This document shows, piece by piece, positions 23,636-32,031 of a stretch of 64,000 nucleotides of DNA (positions within the stretch are counted from its first letter, which is position 1; each line of letters begins with the position of its first letter). The position numbers and the translations under genes were made by a program. Origin of the DNA: CAYMTR01 sp964393405 (GTDB lineage Bacteria > Bacteroidota > Bacteroidia > Bacteroidales > Prolixibacteraceae). The notes beneath the pieces were generated by a model. That model saw only the letters and a list, made by a program, of their open reading frames with translations. It was not told where the DNA came from and did not search any database. The stretch is from the NCBI GenBank assembly GCA_964393405.1, contig CAYMTR010000001.1:210954-274953 (forward strand). Reading direction: 5' to 3'.

Positions 23636-24547
23636 TTATCTTCGGCTTACCCAAGCATTGATATTTGGGTGGTTATTTCTGAAGTCCTTCATGGCCACAA
23701 GAGCTTGCTCTTTGTCGGTATATGAATCGATAGCCACCTTGTAAAGACCATTGTCCTGCTTGAAAACCTCTGGGTGATGTCCGTTTATCCTCAGTTCTAT
23801 CTCGAAGTTATGCGCGTTTTCATAATACTGAAAACTGCCTCCAACAAGAATGAATGGCTTTATTTCAGGCTGTTGGGCAATGTCATTGCCGACTTCTGCA
23901 ATTGTAGTTTCTGTCGCTTCAGCAGCTGGAGCCTCATTAACAACCACAGTTGTAAAAGAAGCTGGGGTATTTACTACTGACGAATGGAAATCAAAGTTTC
24001 CTTTCCTGACCGGTATAAGAGAAAGCGTGACAAGCAAAGCAATACCGGCAGCTATTTTACCAACATTTGTCCTGTTGCTTATTGCCCTGACAGCAGGACG
24101 CTGCGGCTGAAATTCTTTATGTGATGTTGAAGTAATATGTTGAACATTCAGCTCTTTTAAGCCAAATGCATCAATAAGCTTATTCTCTGTCCCCGGATTG
24201 AAGATAAATGAACCTTTTCTGTCCATCTTTAATGTTCCGGCTCCCTCAAATGAAATTTCCTCACCGTTGTACAATGATTTCATTGTTCCCTCAACCCAAT
24301 TGAGTATCGCCATCTGAGCTTCATGATATCCTATGCCTTCTTCCTCAACAATGTGATTTATAAGCAATCCATCATTTTTATTAATCTTAGAATTGAAGGC
24401 AACCTCCTTTGAAGGTGGAAGATATATGTTCTTTTTGCTATCAAAGCGTGCAGGCACATAGCTTGAAATAAATCCCCCGAAGTCGGGAATTATAACGCAT
24501 TCATTGAATTTCAGAAGTGTAGATATGTATTCGGAAATATTCATCAC
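23636..24547 (-). CDS. HU-CCDC81 and SPOR domain membrane protein
   Basis: Residues 1-135 form the bacteroidal HU-CCDC81-type domain (ISEYISTLLKFNECVIIPDF, GGFISSYVPARFD, NDGLLINHIVEEEGIGYHEA), a single hydrophobic helix lies near 163-180 (KIAAGIALLVTLSLIPV), and the last 75 residues are a SPOR domain (FILVGGSFQYYENAHNF, GLYKVAIDSYTDKEQA). SPOR domains bind denuded septal peptidoglycan, and the N-terminal domain is cytoplasmic and perhaps nucleic-acid binding, so the protein may link division sites and the nucleoid. Two adjacent Met codons (24547 or 24544) could start it. Confidence 0.88.
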   Translation of the reverse strand: MMNISEYISTLLKFNECVIIPDFGGFISSYVPARFDSKKNIYLPPSKEVAFNSKINKNDGLLINHIVEEEGIGYHEAQMAILNWVEGTMKSLYNGEEISFEGAGTLKMDRKGSFIFNPGTENKLIDAFGLKELNVQHITSTSHKEFQPQRPAVRAISNRTNVGKIAAGIALLVTLSLIPVRKGNFDFHSSVVNTPASFTTVVVNEAPAAEATETTIAEVGNDIAQQPEIKPFILVGGSFQYYENAHNFEIELRINGHHPEVFKQDNGLYKVAIDSYTDKEQALVAMKDFRNNHPNINAWVSRR

Positions 24548-24676
24548 GTTTCAGTTGTGAAGTTCAAAAGTAAGTAAATTTTTGTTCTCCCAAAAGTAAA
24601 TTTTGTTAACAATTCGGATCAATTGTTGATAACTGTAGTTATCAGAAAATTAATCATACTAAAATATTTTATTTGT

Positions 24677-24684
24677 TATTTTTG
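24677..24684 (+). promoter_or_regulatory. Bacteroidota-type -7 promoter element for galE
   Basis: TATTTTTG matches TAnnTTTG and lies 20 bases before the galE ATG. The -33 region is not recognisable. Confidence 0.5.
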
Positions 24685-24703
24685 TAGCTCAATAAATAAA
24701 AAG

Positions 24704-25732
24704 ATGCGTAAACAGATATTAGTCACTGGCGGAACAGGCTACATTGGTTCTCATACCGTTGTCGAACTTATAAACGAAGGTTATGAAACAATAATAGCCG
24801 ACGACCTTTCAAATTCTTCAACCGATGTACTCGATGGTATTGAAAAGATAACCGGAGTTAGGCCTGTATTTGAAAACATTGATTTAAAAGATAAAGAAAA
24901 GACAGAAGCTTTCTTTAAAAAGTATTCCGGAATAGATTCAATTATTCATTTTGCTGCAAGCAAGGCTGTTGGTGAGTCGGTAGAGAAACCTCTTCTTTAT
25001 TACCGCAACAACCTGGTTTCTTTAATGAATATCCTTGATTCAATGAAGAAATACAATGTCCCTAACCTAGTATTCTCTTCTTCGTGCACAGTTTACGGGG
25101 AGCCTGATAGTCTTCCTGTTACTGAAGATTCTCCGATAAAAGAGGCCAACTCGCCTTATGGAAATACGAAACAGATCTGTGAAGAAATTATCAGGGACAC
25201 TCTTGCTGTAACTCCTGAATTAAATACTATTTCGCTAAGATATTTCAATCCTATTGGCGCCCATCCTTCTGCCCTGATTGGTGAACTGCCACTGGGTGTT
25301 CCGGCCAATCTGGTGCCTTTCATTACCCAGACAGCTGCCGGTATACGCGAACAACTAAGCATCTTTGGGGATGATTATAACACCTCCGACGGAACATGCG
25401 TACGCGATTATATTCATGTTGTTGATCTTGCTAAAGCTCACGTTCATGCAATAAAACGTATGATAGAAAAAAAGAACCAGAATAATTATGAAATTTTCAA
25501 TGTGGGAACTGGCAAAGGACTAAGTGTTCTTGAACTTGTAAATGCATTTAAGGAAGTCAACAGCCTCAAGCTTAAATATAAGATTGTTGATCGCCGAGCG
25601 GGAGATATTGTTGAAATATATGCCGATACAACCAAAGCTAACAATACCTTGGGGTGGAAGGCCCAGAGTACGATTGAAGAAACCCTCAGATCGGCCTGGC
25701 AATGGGAAAAACACCTAAGAAACATCAACTGA
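24704..25732 (+). CDS. galE: UDP-glucose 4-epimerase
   Basis: The 342-residue extended SDR interconverts UDP-glucose and UDP-galactose (possibly N-acetyl forms) with bound NAD+. Visible signatures are TGGTGYIGSHT at the start, FAASKAVGES, SSSCTVYGEP with the catalytic serine/threonine region, and SPYGNTKQICEE with Tyr-x-x-x-Lys. RYFNPIGAHPSALIGE and VRDYIHVVDLAKAHVHA are classic GalE. The ATG at 24704 is the right start; the frame extends to 24623 but without family residues. The tail GWKAQSTIEETLRSAWQWE is normal. It supplies sugars for surface glycans, with rfbB next to it. Confidence 0.97.
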   Translation: MRKQILVTGGTGYIGSHTVVELINEGYETIIADDLSNSSTDVLDGIEKITGVRPVFENIDLKDKEKTEAFFKKYSGIDSIIHFAASKAVGESVEKPLLYYRNNLVSLMNILDSMKKYNVPNLVFSSSCTVYGEPDSLPVTEDSPIKEANSPYGNTKQICEEIIRDTLAVTPELNTISLRYFNPIGAHPSALIGELPLGVPANLVPFITQTAAGIREQLSIFGDDYNTSDGTCVRDYIHVVDLAKAHVHAIKRMIEKKNQNNYEIFNVGTGKGLSVLELVNAFKEVNSLKLKYKIVDRRAGDIVEIYADTTKANNTLGWKAQSTIEETLRSAWQWEKHLRNIN

Positions 25733-25743
25733 AACAAGATATA

Positions 25744-25775
25744 AATATCCTTTACCGTTTGCTTTAGCAAACGGA
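25744..25775. repeat. 32-bp repeat with internal hairpin, copy 1
   Basis: Positions 25744-25775 are identical to 25815-25846. Each copy contains the hairpin CCGTTTGCT-TT-AGCAAACGG (here 25755-25774) with 9-bp arms. Confidence 0.93.
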
Positions 25776-25814
25776 ACAGTAATAACAGATAACAACCATC
25801 ACTTAAAACAAAAC

Positions 25815-25846
25815 AATATCCTTTACCGTTTGCTTTAGCAAACGGA
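25815..25846. repeat. 32-bp repeat with internal hairpin, copy 2
   Basis: An exact copy of 25744-25775, starting 71 bp later; its hairpin is at 25826-25845 and is followed by an A-rich run just before rfbB. Confidence 0.93.
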
Positions 25847-25868
25847 TTAAAAAAAAACCAATAAGATT

Positions 25869-26921
25869 ATGAAAAAAATTATCATCACAGGAGGAGCAGG
25901 ATTTATAGGATCACACGTAGTCCGCCGTTTTGTAAACAAATATCCCGATTACCAGATAATTAATCTTGATGCCCTCACTTATGCAGGTAACCTCGAAAAC
26001 CTTAAAGATGTAAGCGACAAAAAGAACTACCGGTTTGTCAAAGGAGATATCACTGACAGCGAGTTTATTAGCCACCTGATTTCGGAAGAGAAGCCTGATG
26101 GAATAATTCACCTTGCAGCCGAGAGTCATGTCGACCGTTCGATAACAAATCCTATGGAGTTCATTATGACCAATATTGTCGGGACAGTAAATCTTCTTAA
26201 TGCAGCAAGAAGCTGTTGGAACAACAATTACGAAGGAAAAAGATTTTATCATATTTCGACAGATGAAGTTTACGGTTCTCTTGGCGATGAAGGGTTCTTC
26301 ACAGAAGAAACATCTTATGATCCGCAAAGTCCGTATTCAGCATCAAAAGCAAGCTCCGATCACCTTGTGAGGGCTTACTGCAATACATATAAGCTCCCTG
26401 TTGTGCTTTCAAACTGCTCCAATAATTATGGTCCAAATCAGTTTCCTGAGAAGTTGATTCCACTGATAATAAACAACATTGAAAATAGTAAGCCCCTGCC
26501 TGTTTATGGCAAAGGACTTAATATCCGCGACTGGCTGTATGTTGAAGACCATGCAGCAGCTATTGACCTGATTTTTCATGAGGGAGTCAACGGACAGACT
26601 TATAATATTGGCGGTAACAACGAATGGAAAAACATAGATATAGTTCTGAAGACCTGCCAGATTATGGACAGGAAAAGAGGATTACCGGAAGGAACCTCCG
26701 AGAAACTTATTACTTATGTAACTGACAGGGCTGGCCACGATTTGAGATATGCCATCGATGCAAGTAAACTGAAAAAAGAACTTGGCTGGGAGCCTTCGCT
26801 TCAGTTTGAAGAAGGCATTGAAAAAACAATCGACTGGTACCTTGCAAACAAGGAGTGGATGCAGAATATCACTTCGGGAGACTACCAGAAGTATTACGAG
26901 AAAATGTATTCAGAGAGATAA
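25869..26921 (+). CDS. rfbB: dTDP-glucose 4,6-dehydratase
   Basis: The 350-residue extended SDR converts dTDP-glucose to dTDP-4-keto-6-deoxyglucose, the first committed step to rhamnose and other deoxysugars. It shows GGAGFIGSHVVRRF, HLAAESHVDRSI, the active-site STDEVYGSLGDEG, SPYSASKASSDHLVRAY and LSNCSNNYGPNQFPEKLIPL, and RDWLYVEDHAAAID. Length is typical. The other rml genes (A, C, D) are not in this window. It follows galE after the double hairpin repeat and may be transcribed separately from it. Confidence 0.97.
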   Translation: MKKIIITGGAGFIGSHVVRRFVNKYPDYQIINLDALTYAGNLENLKDVSDKKNYRFVKGDITDSEFISHLISEEKPDGIIHLAAESHVDRSITNPMEFIMTNIVGTVNLLNAARSCWNNNYEGKRFYHISTDEVYGSLGDEGFFTEETSYDPQSPYSASKASSDHLVRAYCNTYKLPVVLSNCSNNYGPNQFPEKLIPLIINNIENSKPLPVYGKGLNIRDWLYVEDHAAAIDLIFHEGVNGQTYNIGGNNEWKNIDIVLKTCQIMDRKRGLPEGTSEKLITYVTDRAGHDLRYAIDASKLKKELGWEPSLQFEEGIEKTIDWYLANKEWMQNITSGDYQKYYEKMYSER

Positions 26922-26937
26922 TTCTAAAAAGTAAATA

Positions 26938-27645
26938 TTGAACAACCTTCTTATTATTACACCTGTTAAAGATTCACTTGAGACTGCTGAAAGGGCAATA
27001 TCATTAATCTGCAAGAGTAAGGCAAATTTGCCTTATCTGGTATATAATGATTTTAGTACAAAAGAAAGCAGGGAACAATTGGAGGCGAAACAAAAGGAAG
27101 GATATTCATTGATCAATCTTGAAGATATTTTATCAACACCGTCGCCCAATTATCGTTATACCTTGCAGGATGCAAGAAAGAGGGCTCTTGAGTTAGGTTC
27201 TCATCTGATGATTGTTGAGTCGGACGTTTTTGTTGAGAGCGACACTATTGAGCTTCTGCTTGAAAAAGCATCTTCGCTTGAAAAATGCGGTATGGTAGCT
27301 GCAATAACAACAGATACGGAAGGAAACATAAATTTTCCATATAAGCATATAGTTCCGGGGGAAAATCCGATAATTGAAACAAAACACAGGGTAAGCTTTT
27401 GCTGTACAATTATAACCCTACCTTTGTTAAAACAACTCGATCTCGATTCATTGTCGGAAAAGAAAGACTGGTTTGATGTAAAAATATCGAAGGATTCACG
27501 AATTAAAGGGTTCACGAACTACATTGTCACTGACCTGAAGGTAATACACAAACCACACAGTAGCAGACCATGGAAGAAGGTTAAATATCAAAATCCTCTG
27601 AAGTACTATTTTGAGAAGGTTTTTTCGGGAAAAGACAGGATATAA
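26938..27645 (+). CDS. Glycosyltransferase family 2-like protein
   Basis: Translation starts at a TTG (26938), since no ATG is present before the family-like opening NNLLIITPVKDSLETAERAI. The 235-residue product continues with PYLVYNDFSTKESREQL, SHLMIVESDVFVESDTIELL (a DxD-like ESDVF region) and GMVAAITTDTEG, in the manner of GT-A family 2 enzymes, then ends with a basic patch. It lies 16 bases after rfbB and is probably in the same transcript. It is shorter than a typical GT2, and the catalytic base is not clear, so activity is uncertain. Confidence 0.75.
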   Translation: MNNLLIITPVKDSLETAERAISLICKSKANLPYLVYNDFSTKESREQLEAKQKEGYSLINLEDILSTPSPNYRYTLQDARKRALELGSHLMIVESDVFVESDTIELLLEKASSLEKCGMVAAITTDTEGNINFPYKHIVPGENPIIETKHRVSFCCTIITLPLLKQLDLDSLSEKKDWFDVKISKDSRIKGFTNYIVTDLKVIHKPHSSRPWKKVKYQNPLKYYFEKVFSGKDRI

Positions 27646-27661
27646 AGAATAAAAATAATTC

Positions 27662-27669
27662 TATTTTTG
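27662..27669 (+). promoter_or_regulatory. Bacteroidota-type -7 promoter element
   Basis: TATTTTTG fits TAnnTTTG and is 28 bases before the start of the coiled-coil gene at 27697. Confidence 0.45.
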
Positions 27670-27696
27670 TATTATTACTAAACCAATTTTGCACTG

Positions 27697-28599
27697 ATGC
27701 CTGAACAATATAACAATCTACAAAAGAAGAAATTCGATTTCAGAAATATACTTGTAATTATCTTGATTCTTGTTCTTGCTGCTTTGGTTTATAAATACTT
27801 TCAGCAGAAGGATGAACATGACAAAATAATATTGCAGATCAACAACGAAAAAGATTCGATTAAAGTTGAGCTTTCCAACCTTTTGGTCAATTACGATTCA
27901 GTAAAGACAAATAACGATAAGTTGAATCAAAACCTGCTCACCACACAGTCAGAGATAAAGAACCTTCTTACACAAGTTGAACAAGTTAAACAAGCAAGCT
28001 ACGAAGAGGTTACCCAATATAGAAACAAAGTCACAACACTTCGAGGTATTATGAAAGACCTCTACAATCAGATTGACTCTTTGAATGAGAGGAATAAGAT
28101 TCTATACGCCGAGAATATTGAAGTCAAAAAGCAGATATCTGATGAAAAGAATAAGAATGAGCAGCTTGTCAAAGAGAAAGATGAACTTGTTCAGACAGTC
28201 AAGAAAGCTCAGATACTTGATGCCTTTGACCTTAAGGTTTCAGGGCTAACAACCAGGGACAAAGTAACCGACAGAGCTTCAAAAACACAAAAGCTCATGG
28301 TTGGTTTTTCTCTCAGTAAGAACCTAACAACACCAAGAGGTCCTAAAAATGTGTACGTAAGGATAATGAAGCCCGACCAGCTTCTGCTTGTAAACAATGA
28401 AGGAGATGTTTTTAATTTTGAAGACCTTAGCATTCCATACTCAGCTAAGCGTGAAGTAAATTATGAGGGAAACGAGTTGCCTCTGAATATTTATTGGGAT
28501 AATACCGGTCATCAACCATTGATTCCCGGGACATATACAGTTGATGTTTTTGCCGATGGTTATAATATTGGTACGACTACGTTTTTGCTGAAAAAATAA
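27697..28599 (+). CDS. Single-pass membrane protein with long coiled coil
   Basis: The 300-residue protein has a short basic cytoplasmic tail, one membrane helix at about residues 17-33 (ILVIILILVLAALVYKYF), then a coiled coil to about residue 175 with heptad-like Leu/Val/Gln runs (LSNLLVNYDSVKTNNDKLNQ, KDLYNQIDSLNERN). A C-terminal globular part (residues 180-300) has a beta-rich pattern ending in PGTYTVDVFADGYNIGTTTF. This architecture is common in Bacteroidota proteins of unknown function and suggests a periplasm-spanning scaffold. No homology to a named family is clear. Confidence 0.78.
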   Translation: MPEQYNNLQKKKFDFRNILVIILILVLAALVYKYFQQKDEHDKIILQINNEKDSIKVELSNLLVNYDSVKTNNDKLNQNLLTTQSEIKNLLTQVEQVKQASYEEVTQYRNKVTTLRGIMKDLYNQIDSLNERNKILYAENIEVKKQISDEKNKNEQLVKEKDELVQTVKKAQILDAFDLKVSGLTTRDKVTDRASKTQKLMVGFSLSKNLTTPRGPKNVYVRIMKPDQLLLVNNEGDVFNFEDLSIPYSAKREVNYEGNELPLNIYWDNTGHQPLIPGTYTVDVFADGYNIGTTTFLLKK

Positions 28600-28601
28600 A
28601 A

Positions 28602-28623
28602 AAGCGGTGGATGTCCACCGCTT
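28602..28623. terminator. 10-bp hairpin, weak terminator candidate
   Basis: AAGCGGTGGA (28602-28611) and TCCACCGCTT (28614-28623) pair perfectly with a 2-base gap. The flanking A run precedes the stem, so on the plus strand there is no T tract; the T tract would lie on the minus strand. It may still end the gene at 28599. Confidence 0.5.
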
Positions 28624-28776
28624 ACCTCAAAAACAAACTACTGATTACCTTTTTTCAACAACTTGGCTCAACCAATCAACAAATGTTCAATTGTTAAAAG
28701 GTTTCTTATTGTACGTTTAAAATGATAAAACTGTTTCATATTATATAAAGATTAATATACTTTAACAAAAAAATAA

Positions 28777-30009
28777 ATGGCAGTAAAGGAAAATACTGAA
28801 AACAGTCCGCAGGAAGTTGATATATGCTTTCACAATATCAATCTTACCAACGCACTGATTGCTTTTGCTGCAATAAAATCAGGCTGTAAAGTTGCAATTG
28901 TATTGCCTCCTGAAATTAACTGGAAATACCAACCCTCAATCACACAATATTATCCAGCGGGGATATTTCAATTGCCCGGTGCTTTGTCAAACTTCTTTTT
29001 CCTAAAAAAGTTATCGGCATTGTTTCCAAACCTTGTTTATCCGGTCAGGGTGTTCAATTTTGCAACATTTTCAAGTTATCATTTCAGATTTCTTCTTTTT
29101 GCAGATGTACTTCTTGGCAGAGGTCGCGAGAAAGCTACATTGCCAATCAATGTCTCAAAATATCCTGCGCTAAAGCCTATAAAGAACCTAAAAAAAGGAG
29201 CTTTGGCATATGAATACAGGATAGACAGGAATATGATAATTTATGAGCTTCTGGAGCTCTGCAAGGCTAATAATGTCCTAATAGTAAGAGATAATCAGAA
29301 TGTTAAGGAAAAGATAAATGCCAAGCTGAACATCTTTAGTCAACCTTTTCAGTTTGAACTTAATGCGGTAAGATTATTTAATACAAGGTTGAGTTTCGGG
29401 AATGACATAAGGGTAAATACATCAGCAATAGATATGCAAAGTCAGTATATCAACAACGATACAATTTTGCATTTCATCATCACCAGAAAGGTAAACCGCA
29501 AAGAATTTCTTAAGCACTGTCACGTTATTATAGAAAGTATCGGTTTAGAAAATAACGAAGAAATAGAAGCTCAGCTTTTAAATATATACGACTGTAATAA
29601 ACTGATTAACACGAACTTCTCGAAGAGGGACAGGTTCGTATATGATCCGCAGATAAGGTTCTTTAAAAATTATTACAGGAATATTGAATTTCAAATCAGC
29701 ATTTTAATAGGTAAAAACATAAGGCTTGAAAAGGGGCTTAAAAAAGTAAGAGGCAACAGAATATCTACTGTAAACTTTCTTCATATTCAAGCAGAGTGTG
29801 AAGAGAAATATGATCAGGCAAAACAAACAGGGATTTCATATGACAAGTTTCAATATTACTTTTACAGATATCGTAAGGTAATTGATATTTTCATAGAGAA
29901 TGCATATAAAAAGTTCAGGACAAACAGGAATGCTGATATTATATGGGGTGAGACAGAAAAAGAATTTCAGGAATCGGTAAAAAACAATACAGCATATATA
30001 GCACAATAA
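28777..30009 (+). CDS. GlpD-like protein lacking the FAD-binding glycine motif
   Basis: The 410-residue product aligns by eye with FAD-dependent glycerol-3-phosphate dehydrogenase over most of its length: LFPNLVYPVRVFNF matches the APHLxxPxRF block, KATLPINVSKYPALKPIKNL matches the SLP...LKP block, LAYEYRIDRNMIIYELLELC matches the FEYxDxxVDDARLxxxN block and EAQLLNIYDCNKLINTNFSK matches the EIxxLLNxYNxxF block. However the N-terminal GGGxxG is replaced by HNINLTN at residues 19-25, so FAD binding as in GlpD is unlikely. It precedes an SDR by 16 bases. I infer a pseudoenzyme with a retained structural or sensory role; substrate and partner are unknown. Confidence 0.65.
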   Translation: MAVKENTENSPQEVDICFHNINLTNALIAFAAIKSGCKVAIVLPPEINWKYQPSITQYYPAGIFQLPGALSNFFFLKKLSALFPNLVYPVRVFNFATFSSYHFRFLLFADVLLGRGREKATLPINVSKYPALKPIKNLKKGALAYEYRIDRNMIIYELLELCKANNVLIVRDNQNVKEKINAKLNIFSQPFQFELNAVRLFNTRLSFGNDIRVNTSAIDMQSQYINNDTILHFIITRKVNRKEFLKHCHVIIESIGLENNEEIEAQLLNIYDCNKLINTNFSKRDRFVYDPQIRFFKNYYRNIEFQISILIGKNIRLEKGLKKVRGNRISTVNFLHIQAECEEKYDQAKQTGISYDKFQYYFYRYRKVIDIFIENAYKKFRTNRNADIIWGETEKEFQESVKNNTAYIAQ

Positions 30010-30025
30010 CTTTAATAATTTTCAA

Positions 30026-30904
30026 ATGGATAAGATAGTTTTAGTAACAGGGGCATCGTCGGGTATAGGGAAAGAAACTGTTTTGCTGTTGTTGAAAGAG
30101 GGTGGTTATAAAGTTTATGCTGCTGCAAGGCGCATAGAAATGATGAGTGATATTAAAGAAAAAGGTGCATTGGTAGAAAAGCTTGATGTAACCGATGAAG
30201 GATCAGTCAGGGAGTTAGTCGCAAAAATAAATTCAGAATCAGGAGGTATAGACATCCTTTTAAATAACGCCGGTTACGGTTCGCTTGGATCAATTGAGGA
30301 TGTTCCGCTTGAGGAGGCAAAGAAACAATTTGCTGTAAATGTATTTGGCCTTGCTTCACTTATTCAGCTTGTTTTACCAAAAATGCGTGAGAAAGGGAAA
30401 GGCTTGATAATAAATGTTTCCTCTGTTGGAGGTAAGATGAGCATGCCCCTTGGTGGATGGTACCACTCAACCAAATTTGCCGTTGAAGGGCTAAGCAACA
30501 GTTTACGAATGGAAGTGAAACCTTTTGGTATTGATGTGGTTTTGATAGAACCGGGACCAATCTTATCGGAATGGAGCACTATTGCAACCGATAACATGAT
30601 AAAAACTTCAGGAGAAGGTGCATATAAAAATGCATCCTTACTAATGGCAAGGAACTTCGGCTTGATGTATCAGGAAAACCACACTTCTACTTCTTTGGAT
30701 GTGGCAAATACCATCATGAAAGCAATTAGGTCGCGTAGGCCAAAGACCAGGTATCCGACAGGAAAATACGCCCGTACGATACTTTTTTTCAACAAGATTC
30801 TTTGCGACAGAATGTTTGACAAAATGGTAAGTCAATTAATGAAGGATTCAGGAATCATGAAATTTTTGGCAGCTCGATTAGAAAAGAACAAAAAAATGGA
30901 CTAG
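30026..30904 (+). CDS. Short-chain dehydrogenase, retinol/hydroxysteroid-type
   Basis: The 292-residue SDR has TGASSGIGKET at residues 8-18, NNAGYGSLGSIEDVPLEEAK, a serine in INVSSVGGKMSMPLGGW and the YHSTK pair (Tyr-x-x-x-Lys), then LRMEVKPFGIDVVLIEPGPI, the pattern of the 17-beta-hydroxysteroid and retinol dehydrogenase branch. A positively charged AARRIEM after strand two suggests NADP(H). A likely substrate is a lipid-like alcohol or ketone. It lies between the GlpD-like gene and an MBL hydrolase gene, in one strand run. Confidence 0.9.
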   Translation: MDKIVLVTGASSGIGKETVLLLLKEGGYKVYAAARRIEMMSDIKEKGALVEKLDVTDEGSVRELVAKINSESGGIDILLNNAGYGSLGSIEDVPLEEAKKQFAVNVFGLASLIQLVLPKMREKGKGLIINVSSVGGKMSMPLGGWYHSTKFAVEGLSNSLRMEVKPFGIDVVLIEPGPILSEWSTIATDNMIKTSGEGAYKNASLLMARNFGLMYQENHTSTSLDVANTIMKAIRSRRPKTRYPTGKYARTILFFNKILCDRMFDKMVSQLMKDSGIMKFLAARLEKNKKMD

Positions 30905-30913
30905 TCGGAATTA

Positions 30914-32020
30914 ATGAAGAAAAAAATGGTATTCCTTTTAGTAGTTTTAGTTATACTAATACTTACACCTATTGTATTCTTAAGAATAGCCCCCCAGTTA
31001 GGCAGTAAGGCTGAAGGTGAAAGTCTTAAAAAGATTGAAAAGTCTCCCAACTATAAAATGGGTTTTTTCATCAATCCGGTAGAAACAGATTTTACAATAC
31101 CATCGAACAAAGTATTTAAAGAGATGTATCGGAAGTCGGCAAACAGGATTCCGGAAAAAGAAATTGTCACCTACCCTGTTAACACCGATGCGTATAAAAC
31201 CTTATCCGACAGTAATGTGATATTTACATGGTTAGGACATTCCACAATGTTGATAAAAATTAGTGGAACGACAATACTGATAGACCCTGTTTTCAGCAAA
31301 AGAGCTTCTTTAATTTCTTTTATCGGACCAAAAAAATTCAGATATTCAAATGAATATACTGTTGATAATTTACCAAAAGCAGATATTGTAGTTATTTCGC
31401 ATGATCACTATGATCATCTTGATTTCAAGACTATCAAGAAGTTGAAAAACAAGGTTGATAATTTCATTGTACCTTTAGGGTTAAAAGCACACTTAACACA
31501 TTGGGGGGTAGAAAGCAAAAAAATAGAAGAGCTCGATTTGTGGGAGGAAGTGACTTTAAATGGGATCAGTTTTATTTCAACCCCTGCGCGTCATTTTTCA
31601 GGCAGGCAGTTGAATGACAGATTTAAAACTTTATGGTGTGGTTGGGTACTAAAGAGTAAAAACCACTCATTGTTCTTTTCCGGAGATTCAGGCTATTTTG
31701 ATGTCTTCAAAGAAATAGGAGAAAAATACGGACCATTTGATTTATCCATGATTGAGAATGGACAATACAGCATTTACTGGCCATATATACATATGAATCC
31801 CGAAGAAAGCGCTCAGGCGGCAATAGACTTGAAAAGCAAGGCAGCAATGCCAATACACTGGGGAAAATTTAAACTTAGCATACATGAGTGGAACGAACCT
31901 CCAAGAAGGTTTTATAACTATGCGAAAGAACATGATCTTGCAGTAGTATTGCCTTTAATTGGGCAAACATTCGATTTAGACAATCTTCCGGTAGATACGT
32001 CTTCTTTTTCGATCAATTAA
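30914..32020 (+). CDS. MBL-fold hydrolase of NAPE-PLD/UlaG type with N-terminal membrane anchor
   Basis: Residues 4-23 are one hydrophobic segment, so the 368-residue protein is anchored or exported. The metallo-beta-lactamase fold shows WLGHSTMLIKISGTTILIDPV at 106-126 and the metal-binding HDHYDHLD at 163-170, with later histidines in STPARHFSGR, a GDSGYFDVFKEIG aspartate and PIHWGKFKLSIHEWNEPP. This is the NAPE-PLD-like subgroup, which cleaves phosphodiesters in phospholipids, but substrates vary. It ends 11 bases before the LD-carboxypeptidase gene. Confidence 0.88.
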   Translation: MKKKMVFLLVVLVILILTPIVFLRIAPQLGSKAEGESLKKIEKSPNYKMGFFINPVETDFTIPSNKVFKEMYRKSANRIPEKEIVTYPVNTDAYKTLSDSNVIFTWLGHSTMLIKISGTTILIDPVFSKRASLISFIGPKKFRYSNEYTVDNLPKADIVVISHDHYDHLDFKTIKKLKNKVDNFIVPLGLKAHLTHWGVESKKIEELDLWEEVTLNGISFISTPARHFSGRQLNDRFKTLWCGWVLKSKNHSLFFSGDSGYFDVFKEIGEKYGPFDLSMIENGQYSIYWPYIHMNPEESAQAAIDLKSKAAMPIHWGKFKLSIHEWNEPPRRFYNYAKEHDLAVVLPLIGQTFDLDNLPVDTSSFSIN

Positions 32021-32031
32021 AAACAAAAAGT

